Assembly (NCBI RefSeq): GCF_033118175.1
Contig: NC_083703.1
Location: 81,026,501-81,090,500 of the forward strand
Length of the DNA stretch: 64,000 bases
Direction: 5' to 3'
From: Dama dama
Lineage: Eukaryota; Chordata; Mammalia; Artiodactyla; Cervidae
Both the position numbers and the translations under genes were made by a program. The notes under the pieces are model-generated. The model searched no databases. It saw only the letters and a list, made by a program, of their open reading frames with translations, and had not been told where the DNA came from. Positions 22,960 through 35,449 of the stretch are shown piece by piece (the stretch's first letter is position 1; the number at the start of each line of letters is the position of its first letter).

Positions 22960-25190
22960 TGGAGAGCCAGTTCTCAGGATTTTCCCAAGAGGAGTCAAGT
23001 CCCACTCAGGTGCCCAGACGGATAGAATCAAGAATATTCTCTGCTGCCTCCTTGTTTGTGATAATAAGGAACCAGAAGCCAGCTAATACTGTCCATCAGT
23101 AGAGTTACAGGTAAGTAAACTCCGGCCCATGGTGCTGTGGAGACACAAGAAGCACTCGGACAGATAAGACACACCAAAACACCCCCGCACAAAGCCACAC
23201 CGGCCTCTTCTCTCTCTCCCGCTCACGCATTCTCTCAGTCTGCGGGCGCAGGTACAGGACCCGAAGCTGCCCCAATCCTTCCCTCAGCGTTCGCAACACT
23301 GGATACCTGGGCCGAAGGAGAAAGTTTCCAAGATGAGGGGTAAGTGGTCACCAGGGAACCTCTGTTTAAGTTGTTAATTATTGTAACTGGGAAAATGCCT
23401 TTCTGGATCTCTTGTGTAGTGAGAAATTAAATGAAAGTGGAGGATGATGCATCTGGCATTTTGCAAGGACCGTTGTAGCAGGGAGTGGCGAAGAGATGAC
23501 AGCACCTTGAGGGGTAAATGGGAGTTTAAGAGGCAGAAACCCAAGCGAAGGGAAAGAGCCTTGTTAAGGCTGCCGAAAGGCCTGGCGGGAGCGGGGTGGG
23601 GGGAAACGAGAGGAAGTTCTTTGTTGGTTGGCTTTTAACGGGGGTGACTGAAAATCTCAATAAAATGGTATTTTGATTCCCTTTCACAGAGCATTGCTTC
23701 TACAATAGTAGATTCTACAAATCTCAATAAAATGGCATTTTGATTTCTCTTTCTCGTGGGGTTTGCTTCTGATTCAAGATCACTCCTATGACCTGCATCC
23801 CAACTCTTCTGATGTAGGAAGTCTAGAAAGATTTTGATAGGAAATTAAAATTGATTGGTGGGATAGGACCAGGATATCTGTATAAAGGCAACACACTCCT
23901 GGGGAGAAAATGTTGCTTGAAATAGGATACAGAGGAAGGTCTGCCAATGGAGAGATGGTTAAGTATGTTAGTATAAAAATCAGCGGGGTAGGCTTTTATG
24001 TGGTTATTAAAAATCACATTTCCAAGTTTTAAAATTGGAAAACATGCAGAAATGCTGATAATCCAATGTTTGATTTTAAAAATGCTTGCCACAAAACTTC
24101 ATGTGCAGTGGAGTCCATTTGTAGTTTACAAAATAAGTCTATCTGCATGAGGGGAAGAAAGAAGGAAGCATTCATTTGGTAACAGTGCTTTTCCCTGGGT
24201 GATGGGGAAATTGGTGATTTTATTTTTCATGCATTTCTGTTGACATGACAATTTTCTATCGAAAACAGGATTGCTTTTTTTAATTCCCCAAAAGAACTGT
24301 TTTTAAAAACCGTCATTGGAAAATCATCTCTGAGGACAACAGCCAAGGGAGGATTCCTGTTTGGCGAAGAAGCCGACAGGCGGGTCCCAAGCAGCCTTGG
24401 GGGACTTTCCCCTTTTTGCCCAAATGTCATGTCGGCATTCACATGGATAAAAAGGGCCTGAACCGAGCAGCCTCCCCAGTGCTGGATGACAGGCATCAGG
24501 CCCTCCGCCCCTCCCATCCCAGGAGCTGTTGTGAGTGCTTATATTTATCAGAGAAAACACCGAACTTGAATGGGCTGGAGCTCACCGGCTGGCAGCAGAG
24601 GTCTGGTCCTTGTCTCCTTGGATGGACGCTGGAATTCGTCTGGAACACACAGGATGTGAATGAACATTACGGAGCAGAGCGCAGTTCTCTCCCTCCTGCA
24701 GAATCCCACTTCTTCCCACCAACCTGGCAGCAAGCAAAACGACCTCAGGATTAAGCCCGTAAACTTTGGAATCAAACAAACCCATGTGCAATCTTTGCTT
24801 TCTTTTTTTAAACCTAACAGTTCTGTGGCTTCCAGCAAATTCTGTAACTTCTTTGTACTTTTGTTTACTCATGTGCAAAATGGGGATAAAGATCACCACC
24901 ATGTTGGGTTCCTATGAAGATTAAATAGGCTGAGTACAGAGACTGGACATGTGCAACCCTGTGGACTGTAGATTTCTGTTCTCGGATTACCTGTTTCCTT
25001 CTTACCCTACCTTAGGGCCGTCATTCATGGGATGAAATAAGAAAGGATGGTTTGGGGAGAAAGATACTCTTGGTAACCTGCAGATTTTCTTGTGAAAAGT
25101 GAAATCTCCCAGTTTCAGGCTGGCGTCTGTTGTTGGTAACTGGGTTGGCTCCAGCCATTGAACCAATTTATTGAGCACTATTCCTTGCTA
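22960..25190. other. Intergenic; one MIR and a short local duplication
   Basis: Contains the MIR at 24765-24960 and a 34-bp direct repeat at 23653 and 23720. No coding sequence recognised. Confidence 0.55.
24765..24960 (+). repeat. MIR SINE remnant
   Basis: AATCAAACAAACCCATGTGC then TCATGTGCAAAATGGGGATA, the MIR core and 3' part. Confidence 0.7.
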
Positions 25191-25193
25191 GGA

Positions 25194-25406
25194 CGGCTTC
25201 CCTGATGGCTCAGGCGGTAAAGAATCCTCCCGCAGTGTGGGAGGCCTGGGTTTGATCCCTGGTCTGGCAAGAACTCCTGGAGGAGGGAATGGCAACCCAC
25301 TCCAGTATTCTTGTCTGGAAAATTCCATGGACAGAGTAGTCTGGAGGGCTATACAGCCCATGGGGTCGCAAACAGTCGGACACGACTAAGTGACTAACAC
25401 CTGCTA
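25194..25406 (+). mobile_element. Bov-tA SINE
   Basis: Head GGCTTCCCTGATGGCTCAGG and body ending CAGTCGGACACGACTAAGTG. Confidence 0.9.
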
Positions 25407-26632
25407 GGCAGTGTGTTTAAGCCCTCTTATAGGTATATGACCAGCGTCCACATAGATTGTATTATCCCGTTATGTTTTATTCAAATAAGTCCTGATAACA
25501 GCCACTTCTCACCACCTCTTCAGCAACGACGCTAGTCTCAGCTATCCTCTTCTCCCAAGAAGTCACAGCAGTAGCCTTCTCCTTCGCCTCCCCTCTTGCA
25601 TTCTTTCCATTTCCAGTGAACTTTGGAGTCAACCAGAACAGGAGAACAACCAATCTGGAGAGAGAGTAATGTTACGTAGGGAAGCCCAGGGACTCTGGTT
25701 CAGGGACCGAATCCTGCCTTGCTCAGTTAGCTGCTAACATACCTTCAGTCACAAGGAAGCGACTGGCAAAGGTGCTTTCCACGCCCCTGGTTGCCTAGCT
25801 CCAAGGACGCCAGACTTGCCATCACCCATCCCTGCTGAGACTGTCTCTGATCGCTAGGGAAGTGCCTCTCACTTAAGTACACTGCCGTCATTGCCCCTTC
25901 CTCTCTGCTCCACCAGCACAGTGAGAGAGAAATTTACCCACCCAACACACCCTAAGATTTGAGAAGGCTTCTGCTTCAGGAAATGTAGTACATAGCTGAG
26001 AATCTTTCTCTGCAGCTTTTTAAAGCCAACCTTTGGATTAACCAGATGTCTGATGAGCATTAAAAAAAAAAAAGTCTACTAAAAGTGAAAGTACCGTTGT
26101 TTTTGTTTATAAGTACATCAAAATACTCATATCTTTTATTGATCTGTGCTGAGGGAGTTGTGGGTTTTCATGCAATGTTTTTTGAAAGCGTGAAAAGCAA
26201 ATACCTCAAAATGAAAATAGGATCACACATGGTTTTATCATCTTGTGCAGTTCATTTTATTACAATCTGATCTTACAGAAGGGATCCCGTTTTGGTTTAA
26301 TCTTTTGGGGCTCCCTGCTCAGCTAACTTGAAAGTTTAGCTTTGGATGTTTAATTCCATAGTCTATGATCATTTTAGGAAATTTACAAAGATGGCAACAC
26401 ACAATATATAGAATGATTCATCGTGGTGGAGTTCAAAGCAGAGTGATCTGTAGTAATTCTGCACACGACAGTATAGCAAAGAAAAATAGCTTAGCCAAGC
26501 TCGCACACTGATACGAGAAATCCTAGAGCCATAGAGATTATAACCATGCATCTTATGAAAAAACATAAGCGGAATGTACATGCTATAACTATAACATCAT
26601 ATCATATAATATAACTTAAGTGTAGAAAGCAT

Positions 26633-26855
26633 GGGCTTCCCCAGTGGCGCTAGTGTTAAAGAAGCTGCCTGCCAATGCAGGAGATGTAAGAGAGGTGAGT
26701 TCAATCCCTGGGTTGGGAAGACCCCCTAGAGAAGGGAATGACAACCCACTCCAGTATTCTTGCCTGGATAAATCCCATGGACATAGGAGCCTCGTGGGCT
26801 AAAGTCCACAGGGTCACAAAGAGTTGGACACAACTGAAGTGACTTGGCCACATGA
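26633..26855 (+). mobile_element. Bov-tA SINE
   Basis: Head GGGCTTCCCCAGTGGCGCTA and body ending GAGTTGGACACAACTGAAGT. Confidence 0.9.
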
Positions 26856-27059
26856 ACAAAGCACAATACAAAATGGTTTGCATTGAACTGGGTAGTCAGG
26901 CAGTCACTAGGCATTTTATTAATCACCTGCTGTTTGCAAGGTACTTTCATAACTATGAAATAATCTATATAAAAAAATCTGAGGGGAGGATGTAAAAATA
27001 AGGCTGAGTCAGGAAGATGGGATTATCATGGATTCTTTGTCTTTAATTTCCCTTAATAT

Positions 27060-28440
27060 TGAAACATATATGATTTCAAATGGACCTTATTAAACTTAGA
27101 AGTTTTGCACAGCAAGGGAAACCATCAAGAAAACAAAAAGACAACCTACTGAATGGGAAAAAATATTTGCAAATGATATGATCGATAAGGGGTTAATATC
27201 CAAAATATATATAAATAGCTCATATGACTCAACATAAAAAAACAACCATATTAAAAATGGGCAGGAGCCCCGGTGGCTCAGACGGTAAAGCGTCTGCCTA
27301 CAATGCGGGAGACCTGGGTTCAATCCCTGGGTTGGGAAGATCTCCTGGAGAAGGAAATGGCAACCCACTCCAGTATTCTTGCCTGGAAAATCCCAGGGAT
27401 GAGGAGCCTGGTAGGCTACAGTCCATGGGGTCGCAGAGAGTCGGACACGACTGAGTGAATTTGTTGCAGGAAGGGGGACCCCTTCCAGGGCCCAAAACTG
27501 GGCTCTTGTCTAACACTCGGAAATGAATTGTCCGAGGAGACACATGTGCTGACAAAGCAAGAGATTTAAAAGAAAAATAAATAAATAAATAAAAATGGGC
27601 AGAAGGACTGAATAGACATTTTTCTAAAGAACACATGCGGATGGCTAAGAGGCACATGAAAGATGCTCCTAATCATCAGAGAAATGCAAATCAAACCCAC
27701 AATGAAAGATCACCTCATACCCGTCAGAATGGCTGTTACCAAAAAGAACAGAAATAACAAACGTTGGCAAGGATGTGGAGAAAAGGGAACCCTCATATAC
27801 TGTTGGTGGGAATGTAAATGTAAACTGGTGTAGCCACTATGGAAAACAGCATGGAAGTTTCTTAAAAAATTAAAAATAGAGTTACCAGCAATCCCACTCC
27901 TGGGCATATATCTGAAAAATAACAAACACACTAGTTTGAAAAGATAGATGAACTCTAGTACAAGATTTATAATTACAAGCATTATTCACAAATGCCAAGA
28001 TATGGAAGCAACCTAAGTGTCCAACACAGATGGATAAAGAAGCTGCAGTGTATAAATATATATAGTGAAATACTACTCAGCCATAATAAAGCATGAAATT
28101 TTGTCATTTGCTACAACATGGATGGGATTAGAGAGTATTATGCTAAGTGAAATAACCCAGACAGAGAAGGACAAATATATATGGTATACATGGTATATTT
28201 GTATATATATACATATTGCACACCACCACCTATATATAGGATCTAAAAATAAACTAGCGAATATAGCAAAAAAGAAACAGACTCAGAGAAATAGAGAACA
28301 AAGCGGTGATTGCCAGTAGGGGGAGGTGAGAGGGACAGTCCGGGGTGGGGAGTAAGAGGCACAAGCCGCTATGTACAGAGCGACTATAAGGATATATTGC
28401 ACAACACAGGCAAATCTTTAAAGAATATTTGACTTCAGTA
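27060..28440 (+). mobile_element. Old L1 3' fragment, interrupted by a SINE-LTR insertion
   Basis: L1 ORF2-derived sequence starting around AAGTTTTGCACAGCAAGG and continuing after 27603 with AATAGACATTTTTCTAAAGA and the typical ORF2 tail. The L1 text is continuous if 27265-27602 is removed, so that segment was inserted later. Frames are broken by stops. Confidence 0.8.
27265..27590 (+). mobile_element. Bov-tA SINE fused to ERV LTR fragment
   Basis: Bov-tA (about 27265-27460) runs directly into about 105 bp that I recognise as the start of a bovine class II ERV LTR (GTTGCAGGAAGGGGGACC to GCAAGAGATTT, 27465-27567), then an A-rich AAAT tail. The whole unit is flanked by AAAAATGGGCAG at 27253-27264 and 27591-27602. 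The LTR family name was not checked. Confidence 0.65.
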
Positions 28441-28449
28441 TTTTTTTTA

Positions 28450-29660
28450 AAAAGGATAAAAATATTTGAAGCAGCATAACGATGAGAGTTGCAAATGCTA
28501 ACTTTGTGCTAACTTAATCTCAGGCATTGCTCTGAGCAGGCTGGGAATTTGATCAGGTTTACTTCTACAGTGATGCTATTATCAATAACATCACTGCCAT
28601 TTTACAGTGATGTTTTATATAAGCCCAGTGTCTTAGAGATGGTTCATAGGAGAACTGAGTCCCAGAGTGTTCTTGATTACTACTTCAAACCTATCACACA
28701 AAGGTATGGAACACAACTCTGCACGTGAGATTTCTTTGATATTTGGCCTTGCAAGTGGTTGCCTCCTCAGCCATCCTGGGGGGTTCTCTGCTTTTCCTAT
28801 CACTCTCCCAGACCCAGACCCACAATTTATACTCAATTGGTCAATGAATAAAGGAGGCCAGGAATTGGGTCATCCACTTCATTTTTTTCAGAAGTGTTTG
28901 TCAACAACATGGAACTTTTAAAGAGTTATTTCTTGTGTCCACCATTCCAGACTGAAACAGATAATGCGTACTCAGTTTACAAGCAAGCAAATACTTAAAC
29001 TGAGAAGACAGTGATAAAACCAGGGGCTTGTTTCACTCTGGGAATATTCCAGAAACCAAGTTTGAACAATTGCTTCATGTTCAGTTGGACACACGTTCAT
29101 TCCCACCTTGATTCACACATAGAAATACACCTATCTTACGACTGCTACACACATACACACTCCTCTTTCCAAAATGCTGATTATGTGTGAACCAGTCATT
29201 CTTGACTTCAGAGCACTGAGTCCTTCAGTGTCAGCCTTGACTCCAGCCTTTCTCTGATATTCACATCCAATCCAACAGCACACCCTGCCCACCCCATCTT
29301 CTAAATCTGAGACCTACTCAATAGGCCAGCACAAGTCACTTTTGGTAAATATTCCATGTGTACTTTAAAAAGAATATGTATTTTGCAGTTATTTGTTGCC
29401 TTGTTCTATAAACATTGATTCAACCTTTTTAATTGTTACTAACTTTGTTGGTTTGTTTTTTAGTTACTCATAGAGGAAAGGTGAAGCTTACAACTACCAT
29501 TGTGAATTTATTTCTCCTTCTAGATCTGGGGGTTTCTGCTTTATATCCATCACAGCTATATTAGGAAGAGTTTGTAGATTTAAAATTGTTCTTCCTCCTC
29601 ATATCTGTAAATGACAAGGATGGAATAGGCTCTCACGAAATGTTTGCTGCTTGCACCACC
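28450..29660. other. Intergenic, nothing recognised
   Basis: Mostly AT-rich; no coding sequence or clear repeat identified. Confidence 0.5.
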
Positions 29661-29667
29661 TAAAGGG

Positions 29668-29886
29668 TCGTGCGTGTGTGCTCAGTCATGTCCTCCTCTT
29701 TGTGACCCTGTGGACTGTAGGCCGCCAGGCTCCTCTGTCCATGAGATTTCCCAGGCAAGAATACTGGAGTGGGTTGCCACTTCCTCCTCCAGGGGATCTT
29801 CCTGACCCAGAGATCGAACCCACATCTCTTGAGTCTCCTGCATGGGCAGGCAAATTCTTTACAATCCGGCCACCTGGGAAACCCCA
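29668..29886 (-). mobile_element. Bov-tA SINE
   Basis: Reverse-complement body (GCCAGGCTCCTCTGTCCATG) and head ending GGCCACCTGGGAAACCCC. Confidence 0.88.
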
Positions 29887-29889
29887 AAT

Positions 29890-32260
29890 AAAGGGTCAGA
29901 TGGGGACAACCCAGAGTCTTCTTGGCTCTGTTGATCTCTATTTATCCCCTGAAGGAAGATGTCTGCATTTCCCTCTGAGTCAGAGTCAACAGCAAAAAAA
30001 TACAAATCTCCTATTCTGGTCATTTTTCCAGAGTTGCTCTCGGAGACTGCTGTGGCACCGAGGAATGAAAGAAACATCACCACCACCACCCCCATTCCAG
30101 AATTTCCTGCCCTGTCTTGTGGTTGACTTCAAACATTTCACCTCCCGCCTCCCTCTTTCTCACCATCTCTTCTTCATGGCTAAAGAAGTTACACATTTGC
30201 AAAGGAAATGATTAAGCAAATCCAGAGATCTGGGCCAGGGGACCTGATTTTTTCAAGGCCCTCGTTTCTGAGAGCTGAAGAAATCTGTGCGATGAAGGGT
30301 TTGCTCATGCGTTTTTAGCTTTAGTCAGGACTGGTGCATAATTTCCTGTTTTTGTATCCTCAAAACTGCTAAGCTACTTGTGAACAACTGGGCGAGAGAG
30401 GGAGGGGGCGGGGGCTGCGAGGGAGGGTTGTGAGCCAAGAGGGGTTGGGAAGGGCTGCTCCTTCCTCGGTCCTGGCAGGACTTCTGTGAAAGTGGAAACG
30501 TTTTTCAGTGTTTTATTTTTGTCGTTTAATGGCGGCACAGTCGAGACTGGAGGCAGTCTCAGATTCTAGACTTGAAGTTGGGGGATGGAGTGGTAAAGAG
30601 AAGAAACAAGTTTCAGCAGGAATTTTAATGGGTGTCCAGATAGTCAAACGACGGTTGAAACTCAGTGTCCTGATAAGTGTGAACCTTTATTAGGCCCTTA
30701 CAATGCGCCAGGCGCGGCGCCAAGGGCTCGGCAGGGAGGGTGTCTCCCTAAAGCCCGTTGAACCTGCGAGGGGGGCCTCCACCATCGGCTGCGCTTTAAG
30801 CGCAGGGAAGCGAGGTGGGGAGGGAAGTGACTTGGAATTCCAACCTGTCCTTTGGACCCAGAGCCTGCATCCTTAACGTCTACTCTGTCCTGAAGGTAAC
30901 AAAGGGGACCACAACATACATGTTCACATATGTAGATCCAGGGAGAGGGAGAAGCCCTAACCAAAGCTGAGCCCTGGTTGGTTTTTTTTTTTTTTTTCCT
31001 CTCTCTCTCAAAGCAGGACCTCAGGTTGTGCTGGGCTTCTGCCTGTTTGCTCTGACTTCCTCTTTCCAGGCTTGCCTTCAAACTACCTTTCCCGAGATCC
31101 ATAGAAGCCAAGTGGCTTCTCCTTCAGGTCAGCCAGTGGGAGGCACTTGCACCAAAATAATATTTCCTCCCGTCAGCACAAAAGAAGCGCTTCTGGAGAG
31201 CAGCTGAACCTCCCCTCTGCTGCACCCTCCCAGGCCTCACCCCCTCTCCCACCCCCCCCCCCAGCCGCCCCCCACAGGGCACCCCGCTTCCCACAGGACC
31301 ACAGGTTCCCTGGTCTGATGAGCAGACCCCCAGCTGCTGTCTGTCTGGCCCGAACAGTAGTTGCGGCTTCCTTCTGTGTCTCGTCTCTGCAAGGCCTCCT
31401 TGTCGCATGGCTGCCTTGTCAGCTCTTCCAGCACCTCTGAAACCAATGCCGTATTAACCCCCCTTCTGTTAAACCACCTTGCACAAGCTAGGTCCCCTGA
31501 CGAGAGCCTAAGGGAGACACAGGTGTTTGTGCTTTAGATACAGACCCTGAGACGAGAGGTTGCGTGCAGGTCGTTTATTTGGGAAGGGGTCCCAGGGAGC
31601 ACGAACGAGGGAGGGTGTATTTGTGAGCGTGTTACTACTGTGGGCTCTTGCTGGGGACGCCTGTGGAAATGTGTAGAAGACCCCCCAAAATATGGAGAAG
31701 CTGAGCTATTTATCTGTCATCTTCCATCTCTGCTTGGTTGAGGGGGTTTCTGGAAACGTGAACTTTCAGGCATTTCCAGGAATCCTGCATGTGGACTGAA
31801 CAAGTTCCCATAGTCCTTGGAGGAAGTCATCAAGAAGGAAAGCAAATAATGGAGGGACCATTGAAGTGGGACGTTATCAGGGCTGTGGGTGAACTCAGAG
31901 TTGGACTGAGGACCAATGAGGCGTCCACAGCATCTGCTACTATGGCAACATGGCTAATCAGCAGATAACCAAGGAAAATTAAAGGGAGACCTGAGTCCCC
32001 TCTACTCAATTCTACTTTACTTTCAAATGGGACGGACACCAGGGAAAATCAACATGTTTTCCCTCCTTTCTTTCTCTTTCCTTGGATGAGCCAGACGGTC
32101 AGGTTACCAGGACAGGGAGAGACAGGGATGCAGCTTAAGGGTGTCCCAAGGACTGGGTGGACTTTGAGCCCTTGAAAGAGAAGACATGCAAATTCTACCT
32201 TGGGCAGATGTTCTGGGCATCCTCATCAGTATGCTTTCTGAGCACTCATTTGCCAGGCAG
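29890..32260. other. Intergenic, partly GC-rich, no gene recognised
   Basis: 30370-30460 and 30700-30800 are G-rich, and 31245-31275 has a C run. A weak MIR-like phrase occurs near 30690-30720. Open frames of 94-137 codons are compositional and show no known domain. Confidence 0.5.
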
Positions 32261-32292
32261 TCTACTAACGAGCTATAAATGCGTTATCTCAT

Positions 32293-32497
32293 CCCCCTGG
32301 TGGCTCAGACAGTAAAGAATCTGTCTGCAGTGCAGGAGATCTGGGCTCCATCCCTGGGCCAGGAAGATCCCCTGGAGAAGGAAATGGCAACCCACTCCAG
32401 TATTCTTGCCTGGATAATCCCAAGGACAAAGGAACTTGGTGAGCAACAGTCAATGGAGCCTCAAAGAGTCAGACAAAACTGAGCAGCGAACACACGA
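32293..32497 (+). mobile_element. Bov-tA SINE with 30-bp target-site duplication
   Basis: A Bov-tA lies between 32263-32292 and 32498-32527, which match at 28 of 30 positions (both begin TACTAACGAGCTATAAATGC, apart from base changes). The duplication is longer than usual for L1-driven insertion. Confidence 0.92.
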
Positions 32498-32869
32498 TAC
32501 TAACGAGCTATAAATGCATTGTCTCATTACTCCTCTCATCAAGCCTAAGTTCTCTGATTATTTCCATTCTACAGAGAAGCAAACTAAGGTAAAGTAACTA
32601 AAGATCTCACAGCCTTGGGCCACAGATGTGGGTAATCGGATGGACGATGGGGCTAAATTCCAAACTCACATTTATGACACTTGGAAAATAAGCATTCAAG
32701 CATCCTTTCAAGGACCAAAGCCATTTAGAGGTTTTATCTGAGTATTTCTTATACTCTGTGAGGAGGCTTAAAAGTAAAATGATGACACTTTGTGGTGTCT
32801 GGTAGTTCAGGTCACTCAAGGGATCCAGTGACTATTAGTTGAATTGAGTTTGCATTAGATCCACCTGCA

Positions 32870-33230
32870 GCAAAGTACAAATCTGATTCTGTAACCCTTC
32901 AGCTCAGATCTCTTCTCTGGCTCCCTACTGCCCACAGGAGAAGGTTTAAGCTTCTCACTGCGGGCTCCTTACTGCATGTCCCTGTTGACCTGGTCCTTCC
33001 TCCTCTCCAGCCTTCACCATCTTATCTGCCTCCCCACAGCCTCACTCCAGCCATGCTGACCTACTTGCCATTCCCTCTGTAAACGCTGGCCTTTTGCACT
33101 TCCGTTCTGCTGGAAGCCCCTTCGGCCACTGTTTATGTGTTAGTTCAGCCGTCCGAAACGGCCAAGCTCCATCCCTGTTAGTCTCGAGGCAGTGCCTTTC
33201 TCTACGCGCCACCATGCCCTGTGTTTATTT
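32870..33230 (+). repeat. L2 LINE remnant
   Basis: Pyrimidine-rich ancient L2 3' sequence, including CTCTGGCTCCCTACTGCCCA and CCTCACTCCAGCCATGCTGA. Confidence 0.7.
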
Positions 33231-33309
33231 ATATTACAGTCGTCTTTGTGTCTGTGTGTCTCTCACAGACACAAAAACATGCCTTTAAGAAAAGCTTAGT
33301 TGGGTTGCA

Positions 33310-33425
33310 ACCTTGGCTCTGACCTGTGTGTCCGCAGGCTGAGTCGCTTCTCCTGTCTCCACTTTGGTTTCCTCACCTGTAAGCTGGGTGGTAAATGGGA
33401 ATTCCTGTGAAGCACAAGACCTGAC
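33310..33425 (+). repeat. MIR SINE remnant
   Basis: TTTGGTTTCCTCACCTGTAA and flanks match the MIR 3' half. Confidence 0.7.
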
Positions 33426-33517
33426 CAGGATAGTAAATCCAAGGTTAGCTGTGAGTATCTTTACACGTTCAGAACTGGTCTTTTTTTGGTTGACACTCAG
33501 TGAAGTCAGAGCTCAAC

Positions 33518-33690
33518 CTTGACCAGTGGTTTTTAATTTTTCCTGCATCAGAACCACCTGGAGGGCTTGTGAACACACACAATGCTCGGCTCCCCCTGGG
33601 TCTGGAGTGGGGCTTGACAATTTGCATTTCTAATTGGTTCTCAGGTGACGCTGTTGTTATGGAACCACACTTTGAGGGCCACTCAGCTGG
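33518..33690 (+). mobile_element. MER5-type hAT DNA transposon remnant
   Basis: CCAGTGGTTTTTAATTTTTC, CATCAGAACCACCTGGAGGG and a closing CCACACTTTGAGGGCC match the MER5 layout. Confidence 0.72.
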
Positions 33691-34667
33691 GCACCTGAGG
33701 AGGGAAGACTGATTAAAGTGATCAAACACTTGGAGTTAAAGTCAGGCTAGAGCGTAAGGCAACCCTCTTTCCAATGGATCTGGCCTTAAAAACCTTATCT
33801 ATCAACTTAACCATCCAGAGGCTATTTATTGAGTATCTACCATGCCCAGGCACTGTGCGTTGATGATAGAGCAGTGAATGAGACAATGTCCCTGATGTTG
33901 ATGGGCTCACAGTCTAACAACCCTGGCCTGCAGGGCAGGCATCGTAATTGCTCAAGTCCCGTCAGGAACTTGAAGGGACCTGGCTGGCTTGGGGAATGGC
34001 AGACTTTAAAAATACTGATATGCACAGTTGCTTTATTGCTTACTGCATCATCATAGTTACCTTCTCAACATCAGTTTCACAGAAATGATAAATCAAAACT
34101 GATGACAGTGATCCTGTAATTCCCTTGTCTGGCACTGATGAAGTCAACTCATTTGGGACATGGCAGAACTGAGTCCCAGAGGATCAGAGCCAGGTTGTGA
34201 CAAAACAGCTGTTGCATAAGATGATAAATATCCCCACTGTTGTTGTCTTTATTAACTAGCCGACTTGAGCAGGAGTTTTCAGGTACTTGGTGCTAACATT
34301 CCCGGTGCTCTGACAGCCCTCCTGCACTGTGTTTTTTTTTATGTACCAGGCATTGCACAAAGGGTTTGCCTTGCTCCATCTCAGTCCACGCTCACAGCAG
34401 CTCCGCAAATTGTGCATTATTATTACTCTCCTGTTTAGGGAGGAAACTGACAGGCTAAGTCACTCGCCCTCTCCTCTCGTTGGGTGTGAGGGTGACTTCC
34501 ACGCTTGGCAGTGACACCCACTCAACTGTTTACAATCACACTACACTTCTCAAGCTTCTTCTCAGTCCGAGCTGATAAAAATGGAAAAACCAACCAATAA
34601 CCAACCTTTGTTCGGGGCCGAGAATCACAGGGAGCAGTGGACTCCCCGGCTCAGCCCTCGTACCTTG

Positions 34668-34797
34668 CTGCTGCTGAGTCGCTCCAGTCGTGTACGACTC
34701 CGTGCGACCCCATAGACGCCAGCCCACCAGGCTCCCCCGTCCCTGGGATTCTCCAGGCGAGAACACTGGAGTGGGTTGCTGTTTCCTTCTCCATCTC
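34668..34797 (-). mobile_element. BOV-A SINE monomer
   Basis: TGCTGCTGAGTCGCTCCAGT through GTTTCCTTCTCCA, reverse complement of one BovA unit. Confidence 0.85.
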
Positions 34798-35095
34798 GTA
34801 CCCTAGTTCTCCTCATTAAACTGGGCCACTTTCTAGGAGTTAACCAGCAAGCGCACTCTGAAGAGCTGCTTCAGTGCAACCTCCTGGTCAGCAGTCAGAG
34901 AAAAGGGCCAGGCTAGAGGTCTGGGGCCCAGGTCTTGGAACTCCCTCCTGTGGCCAGATTTAAATAGAAAACCTTCAGGGAGAAGAAATCACGTGAGCGG
35001 TGAGCCATCCCCGGCCAGCTCCGGCTGGGGGCCGTCTTAGATAACTTAGTCAAAAAGCAGCCTATAAAGTGTGATAACATAGGGATGTTGTTATC

Positions 35096-35222
35096 ATTGC
35101 TGCTGCTGCTAAGTCGCTTCAGTCATGTCCGACTCTGTGCGACCCCATAGACGGCTGCCCACCAGGCTCCCCTGTCCCTGGGATTCTCCAGGCGAGAACA
35201 CTGGAGTGGGGCGCCAGTGCCT
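35096..35222 (-). mobile_element. BOV-A SINE monomer
   Basis: TGCTGCTGCTAAGTCGCTTC through CACTGGAGTGGGGCGCC, reverse complement of one BovA unit. Confidence 0.83.
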
Positions 35223-35249
35223 TTTCTGGTTGTTATCATTACCCTTGAT

Positions 35250-35449
35250 AAAAGTGAAAGTGTTAGCTGCTCAGTTGTGTTCTCATGGACCGTGGCCCGC
35301 CAGGCTCTTCTGTCCATGGACTTCTCCAGGCAAGAATGCTGGAGTGGGTTGCCATTTCCCTTCTCCAGGGGATCTTCTCAACCCAGGGATGGAACTCAGG
35401 TCTCCTGCATTGCAGGCTGATTCTTTGCCATCTGAGCCACCAGGGAAGC
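35250..35449 (-). mobile_element. Bov-tA SINE
   Basis: Reverse-complement body and head ending ATCTGAGCCACCAGGGAAGC. It follows the previous monomer within 30 bp. Confidence 0.88.
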
